Shown here piece by piece: positions 60,124 to 64,000 of a stretch of 64,000 bases of DNA. Each line of letters starts with the position of its first letter. Position 1 is the first letter of the stretch. Below the pieces are notes generated by a model, which was given only the letters and a program-made list of their open reading frames with translations, searched no databases and had not been told where the DNA came from. This DNA comes from Fodinibacter sp963707895 (lineage in GTDB: Bacteria > Actinomycetota > Actinomycetes > Actinomycetales > Dermatophilaceae): contig CAVPRS010000003.1 of NCBI GenBank assembly GCA_963707895.1, forward strand, positions 496,001-560,000. Direction: 5' to 3'. A program made the translations under genes and the position numbers.

Positions 60124-60672
60124 ATGACGACACCTGAGTCCGAGGCGCCTTCGCCGGGTCTGAGCGTTGGCCCGACGAGCGAGTTCAGCCTCTTCTTCCA
60201 CGTCAAGGAGGGCGAGGGGCCCGAGGTGCGTGCGGCGCTGGGTGACCTGCAGGACACTCCCGGGTACCGCCCCGGGGACTATGGGATGGCCGTGCAGACG
60301 ATCCACGAGGCCCGTTTCGTGCTGTTCGACGACGACACCCGGTTGGCGTTCATCACGAGTTTCGATGGTCCGTGGGAGTCCTACATGGAGGACTTCTTCA
60401 CCTCCGGCCCGACGCTGGCACTGTTCGACGTCATCTTCCGGCACACCGACGGGTACGAGGGTCTACCGGACCTGGCTTCGCTCATGAGCTTCATCTCTGG
60501 TGCGCAGCAGACCGCAGCGGCTTACGCGCGCAACTATCCGGGGACAGCCAAGGAGATCCGCAAGTCGCAGCGAGTGGGCGCGGCTTTCGAGAAGGTCCTG
60601 GACCACCCTGATGCGGCGGAGGCGTTGGGGCACCCTGCCCTGGCTCCGCTGCTGGAGGAGGCCGCGGACTAG
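60124..60672 (+). CDS. unknown protein, first gene of the DyP operon
   Basis: 182 residues from an ATG with GGAGGGGAC upstream. The body begins with FSLFFHVKEGEGPEVRAALG, then HEARFVLFDDDTRLAFITSF, DGPWESYMEDFFTSGPTLAL and FDVIFRHTDGYEGLPDL. The short phrase FDGPWESYMEDF recalls small proteins coded with peroxidases in other actinobacteria, but I cannot name the family. A small alpha/beta barrel is likely. The DUF4331-like gene follows after 47 nt, so it is co-transcribed. Confidence 0.65.
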   Translation: MTTPESEAPSPGLSVGPTSEFSLFFHVKEGEGPEVRAALGDLQDTPGYRPGDYGMAVQTIHEARFVLFDDDTRLAFITSFDGPWESYMEDFFTSGPTLALFDVIFRHTDGYEGLPDLASLMSFISGAQQTAAAYARNYPGTAKEIRKSQRVGAAFEKVLDHPDAAEALGHPALAPLLEEAAD

Positions 60673-60719
60673 CTCGCGCCCGACCCTCCGTCCCGCAGTG
60701 CAACCTTTGAGGAGTGCCT

Positions 60720-61853
60720 ATGTCGGACCACATCTCGGGTCCGCGCGCGCTGGCCGAGCCGATCGCCGACATCACCGATGTCTACGCGTTTCCCAGCCCG
60801 CAGGACCCGCAGCATCTGGTCCTGGTGCTCAACACCCTGCCGTTCGCGCAGCCCGGCTCGGTCTTCTCCGACGGGCTGATCTACCGGTTCCGGCTGCGGT
60901 CCCTGGTGAGGAAGCCGGGCGCTCAACCGGCACCCTTCGAGGTCGGCGAGACCGAGTTCGTCGTCGACTGCGTCTTCGACGCCCCCGTTGAGGTGACGGA
61001 CGGCGGGCAGCCCCGCCAACGAGGGAGCTGCACCACACCCGGCGGAGCCTCGGTGTCCTTCGAGGTCGGCGACCCCTCCGGCAGCGCCGGCCCAGCCGTG
61101 CGCGTTTTCGCCGGGGTCCGCTGGGACCCGTTCTTCATGGACGCGCCGGCCGCCCTCAAGACCATCGCCACGCAGCAGCTGTGCTTCACCGACCCCGGCG
61201 CGATCTTCCTGGACGGCAAGAACGTGCTGTCCTTGGTCATCGAGCTCGACCGGTCACTCCTGCCGGACGTCGACCTCGTCGGCGTGGTGGCCGAGACACT
61301 CACCCGCGGCAGCCTCAACGTCCGGATCGAACGGGGCGGGCGCCCAGAGGTCAAGAACCTGATGCTCGCGCCGAAACAGTTCGACCAGCTCAACCGCGAC
61401 CTCGAGATCCGCGACCTCTACAACATGGAGGACGCCTTCTCCCTCGGCGAGAGCTACACCAACGCCTACCGCGCGCGCCTCGACGCCAACCTCGCGTTCT
61501 GGGACTCCCTCGACGGCAAGGTCGACTGGCCCGTCGACGGGGATCGGCACCCGCTGACCGAGGTGGTGCTGCAGGACTTCCTCGTGGTCGACGTGAGCAA
61601 GCCCTACCAGGAGCAGGGCGGCTTCCTCGAGATCGAGCTCGCAGGCTTACGGGGGGACCCCCACCTGACCTGCGGTGGAAGAACTCTCAACGACGACGTG
61701 ATGGACACCATCTTCACGCAGCTGGTCACGGCCGGGGTGGGGCCTGCGATCCGGGACGGTGTCGACGGTGCCACTCGCCCGGGGACGCGCCACTTCCCCT
61801 ACCTCGCCGAGCCCAACCCCGACCCGCCGACGCCGCCCGAGCACCACCACTGA
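60720..61853 (+). CDS. DUF4331-like protein
   Basis: 377 residues from the ATG at 60720, with GAGGAG upstream. Its features are those of DUF4331 proteins: ADITDVYAFPSPQDPQHLVL, then VLNTLPFAQP, GSVFSDGLIYRFRL, the GRPEVKNLMLAPKQFDQLN turn and CGGRTLNDDVMDTIFTQLV near the end. It has no signal peptide, unlike many secreted relatives, so it is probably cytoplasmic. Function unknown. The next gene starts one base after its stop. Confidence 0.8.
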   Translation: MSDHISGPRALAEPIADITDVYAFPSPQDPQHLVLVLNTLPFAQPGSVFSDGLIYRFRLRSLVRKPGAQPAPFEVGETEFVVDCVFDAPVEVTDGGQPRQRGSCTTPGGASVSFEVGDPSGSAGPAVRVFAGVRWDPFFMDAPAALKTIATQQLCFTDPGAIFLDGKNVLSLVIELDRSLLPDVDLVGVVAETLTRGSLNVRIERGGRPEVKNLMLAPKQFDQLNRDLEIRDLYNMEDAFSLGESYTNAYRARLDANLAFWDSLDGKVDWPVDGDRHPLTEVVLQDFLVVDVSKPYQEQGGFLEIELAGLRGDPHLTCGGRTLNDDVMDTIFTQLVTAGVGPAIRDGVDGATRPGTRHFPYLAEPNPDPPTPPEHHH

Positions 61854-61854
61854 C

Positions 61855-63219
61855 ATGGGTCACGATGACGGCGACCATGGCATCGCGCAGGCTCCGGCCT
61901 TGGAGCTCGACGACATCCAGCCAGGCGTGCTCCAGGAGCGCCCATCGCCGTACGTCGGCACCTACCTGCTGCTGCGCATCGACGACCGAGCCGACGGGCG
62001 CGAGCTGGTCCGCCGGTTGCACCGCCTGATCGAGGCCCAGCAGGACTTCGTCGACCCGAGCCAGGAGACCTCGATCACGGTCGCCTTCACCTACCAGGGG
62101 CTGAAGGCGCTGGGCGTGCCCCAGACGTCCTTGGACAGCTTCGCACCCGAGTTCCGGGCAGGGATGGCGGCCCGCGCCGCTGACCTGGGAGACGTCGGCC
62201 CGAGCGACCCCTCCCTGTGGGAGGAGCCGTTGGGAACACCGCAGGTCCACATCGCCGTGGCGGCCCTCTCACCGGATGCCGAGCGTCACCAGGTGGCGGT
62301 CGACCGCGCCCGCAGGGCCCACCATGAGCTACCCGGCATCGAGCTGGTCTGGAGCCAGGACTGCTACCAGCTGCCGACCGGGCGCACTTCGTTCGGCTTC
62401 AAGGACGGCATCGGCCAACCCTCCGTGGAAGGCAGCGGCAGAGCACCGTCCAACCCGGGAGAACCACCGATCAAGGCCGGCGAGATCATCCTGGGATACC
62501 CCGACGAGACGGGTGAGCTAGCGCCGATGCCGACCCCCGCCGACCTCGGTCGCAACGGCACCTACGTGGTGTTCCGCAAGTTGCACACCCGCGTCGCGGC
62601 CTACCGCCAGTACCTGCGGGCACGCTCATCCGGCACGGCCGAGGAAGAGCTGCTGGGCGCCAAGATGGTGGGTCGCTGGCAGAGCGGAGCCCCGCTTGCC
62701 CTCTCCCCGGACGGTGACGACCCGCAGCTCGGCGAAGACCCGCAGCGCAACAACGACTTCCGGTACGGCGACGACCCACGCGGCCTGAAGTGCCCGGTGG
62801 GTGCCCACGCCCGACGGGCCAACCCGCGGGACGCCTTCGACGACGACGGCAGTGTCGACGTCCGCCTCCACCGGATGATCCGACGGGGCACCAGCTACGG
62901 GCCCCCACTGCCCGCCGGTGTGCTCGAGGACGACGGCGCGGACCGCGGAATCATCTTCGTGTTCGCCGGGGCCCACCTGCGACGGCAGTTCGAGTTCGTC
63001 AAGACCCAGTGGCTCAACGACGGCGTCTTCATCGGCGCCCCAGCGGAGAAGGACCCGCTGGTGGGCCCGAACGACGGGTCGGGCAGCTTCACCATCCCGC
63101 AACGACCCATCCGGCGCCGGCTCACCGACCTGCCACCCTTCGTCACCACCCGCGGCGGGGAGTACTGCTTCGCCCCGGGGCTGCGCGCGATGCGCTGGCT
63201 GGCCGACCTCGACACCTGA
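61855..63219 (+). CDS. DyP-type heme peroxidase
   Basis: 454 residues from the ATG at 61855. It carries the DyP core: GFKDGIGQP (the GxxDG motif, catalytic Asp about 184), VFRKLHTRVAAYRQYL, CPVGAHARRANPRD with the proximal heme His about 318, and LHRMIRRGTSYGP with the distal Arg. No Tat signal and no C-terminal encapsulin-targeting tail, so it is a soluble, non-encapsulated enzyme. Length fits the larger (type C/D or V) DyPs. It oxidises dyes or phenolic compounds with H2O2. The operon with an enoyl-CoA hydratase suggests lignin-like aromatic or lipid substrates. Confidence 0.92.
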   Translation: MGHDDGDHGIAQAPALELDDIQPGVLQERPSPYVGTYLLLRIDDRADGRELVRRLHRLIEAQQDFVDPSQETSITVAFTYQGLKALGVPQTSLDSFAPEFRAGMAARAADLGDVGPSDPSLWEEPLGTPQVHIAVAALSPDAERHQVAVDRARRAHHELPGIELVWSQDCYQLPTGRTSFGFKDGIGQPSVEGSGRAPSNPGEPPIKAGEIILGYPDETGELAPMPTPADLGRNGTYVVFRKLHTRVAAYRQYLRARSSGTAEEELLGAKMVGRWQSGAPLALSPDGDDPQLGEDPQRNNDFRYGDDPRGLKCPVGAHARRANPRDAFDDDGSVDVRLHRMIRRGTSYGPPLPAGVLEDDGADRGIIFVFAGAHLRRQFEFVKTQWLNDGVFIGAPAEKDPLVGPNDGSGSFTIPQRPIRRRLTDLPPFVTTRGGEYCFAPGLRAMRWLADLDT

Positions 63220-63245
63220 CCGACCACGACCGAGAGCAGGCAGAC

Positions 63246-64000
63246 ATGACATCAGCGAACACCGGCAGCCGGTGGGACGCGCTCGACTTCGGCCCCCCGA
63301 GCGCCGACCAGGCCGAACCCGACTCACCGGTCCTGGTCGAGTACCTCTCCGAGGGCAGCATCGCCGTGGTCACCCTGAACCGGCCGCACGCCGACAACGC
63401 CATCACCACCGAGCTCGGAGCGCGCCTGACGCAGGCCGTCGAGGACATCGCGGTGCGCACCGCGGTGCGCGTCGTCATCCTGACCGGTGCGGGCGAGCGG
63501 GCCTTCTCGGTTGGTAGTGACCTGCGCCAGCGCAAGAACATGACCAAGGAGGACTGGCTGCGGCAACGCCAGGACTTCGACCGCACCCTGTACACCGTGC
63601 GCCAGCTGCGCAAACCCATCTTCGCCGCGGTCAACGGGATCGCCTACGGCGGCGGGTCCGAGCTGGCCCAGAGCGTCGACTTCATCATCGCCTCTGCCAA
63701 CGCCACCTTCGGGCAGCCCGAGGCAATGCTCGGCCTCGCCGCAGGCGGCGGGTCCCCGGCGCTGCTCCCACGCCTGCTGCCGCGCGGCAGGGCGTTGCAG
63801 ATGCTGATGACCGGCGACCCGATCACCGCCGACCAGGCCCACCAGCTCGGCCTGGTCAACGAAGTGCATCCCGTCGGCGAGCTCATGCCGGCGGCCCTGC
63901 GCATCGCCGAGAAGATCGCGAGCAACTCCCCGACGGCCGTGCAGTCCGTCAAGCGAGCGGTCCAGCTCGGCGAAGGCCAGCCGATCGAGCAGGCGATCGC
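63246..64000 (+). CDS. enoyl-CoA hydratase/isomerase family protein (partial at the window end)
   Basis: 251 residues are visible from the ATG at 63246 before the window ends. Crotonase fold: VLVEYLSEGSIAVVTLNRPH, then ADNAITTELGARLTQAVED, the first oxyanion loop GAGERAFSVGSDLRQRK, the second oxyanion loop NGIAYGGGSELAQSVDFIIA and PEAMLGLAAGGGSPALLPRL. In place of the classic Glu acid/base pair it has FGQPEAMLGLAAGGG, so one catalytic Glu is present (in QPEAML) and the other site looks altered. It starts 26 nt after the DyP gene. It is probably a CoA-ester lyase or isomerase. Confidence 0.85.
   Translation, partial: MTSANTGSRWDALDFGPPSADQAEPDSPVLVEYLSEGSIAVVTLNRPHADNAITTELGARLTQAVEDIAVRTAVRVVILTGAGERAFSVGSDLRQRKNMTKEDWLRQRQDFDRTLYTVRQLRKPIFAAVNGIAYGGGSELAQSVDFIIASANATFGQPEAMLGLAAGGGSPALLPRLLPRGRALQMLMTGDPITADQAHQLGLVNEVHPVGELMPAALRIAEKIASNSPTAVQSVKRAVQLGEGQPIEQAI

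Noticed and set aside
61855..63219. DyP peroxidase as encapsulin cargo
   Set aside because: No C-terminal targeting extension after the DyP core and no encapsulin shell gene nearby in the window.

Overview
The window is GC-rich (around 70 %) with short intergenic gaps, strong AGGAGG-type ribosome binding sites and many GTG/TTG starts. LacI, Lrp, AraC, HxlR and GAF-ANTAR regulators, a SpoIIE-type phosphatase and an LAXTG-type (sortase E-like) surface protein together point to a high-GC actinobacterium, probably a soil or plant-litter member of Micrococcales or Propionibacteriales. I cannot name the genus. It looks like an ordinary accessory chromosomal region: I saw no rRNA, tRNA, CRISPR array, transposase or phage module.

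Layout. 0-14 kb: small metabolic and regulatory genes. These are a PhzF remnant, a hydrolase-LuxR fusion, a methyltransferase, an acetyltransferase, an ABM-AraC pair, an aminotransferase divergent from an Lrp regulator, an RraA-family gene, YihY, a DUF2182/DUF1326 pair, GAF-ANTAR, SnoaL, RidA, a reductase and DUF1697. 14-24 kb: a GH2 beta-mannosidase, the first copy of a duplicated unknown cassette, a secreted beta-helix-like protein and a GH51 arabinofuranosidase. 24-31 kb: a frameshifted MFS pump with a divergent HxlR-SCP2 regulator, a VOC-HxlR pair with a palindromic operator, and small membrane or zinc-ribbon proteins. 32-45.5 kb: a sugar-uptake and fructan block. It holds a YtfQ/FruE-type ABC operon with two ATPases and two permeases, ending in a LacI regulator; a thioester adhesin with five nearly identical 306-bp repeats; and a secreted GH32 levanase-like enzyme. 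46-60 kb: a two-component system, an SDR, the second copy of the duplicated cassette, a second GAF-ANTAR protein, a PA2169-type protein, a HAD hydrolase, a DUF2254 protein and a PP2C phosphatase. 60-64 kb: an operon of an unknown protein, a DUF4331-like protein, a DyP peroxidase and an enoyl-CoA hydratase that runs off the window.

How it fits together. Three glycoside hydrolases (mannan, arabinan, fructan) and one sugar ABC operon suggest use of plant polysaccharides. Two kinds of LacI-type palindrome are visible. TGTTA(A/G)GGCTAACA occurs twice before the ABC operon. An ACAACGTTGT core occurs before both the GH51 and the GH32 gene. The two kinds imply two regulators, of which only one LacI gene lies in the window.

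Most novel material: (1) the duplicated Zn-ribbon / membrane-stalk cassette at 17.3-18.9 kb and 51.2-52.8 kb; (2) a 57-bp leader shared by two unrelated small genes at 30.2 and 49.9 kb; (3) the two-ATPase sugar operon; (4) the DUF4331-DyP-ECH operon. Five apparent single-base frameshifts (RraA, DUF2182, the first cassette copy, and two in the MFS gene) need checking against reads before they are called pseudogenes.
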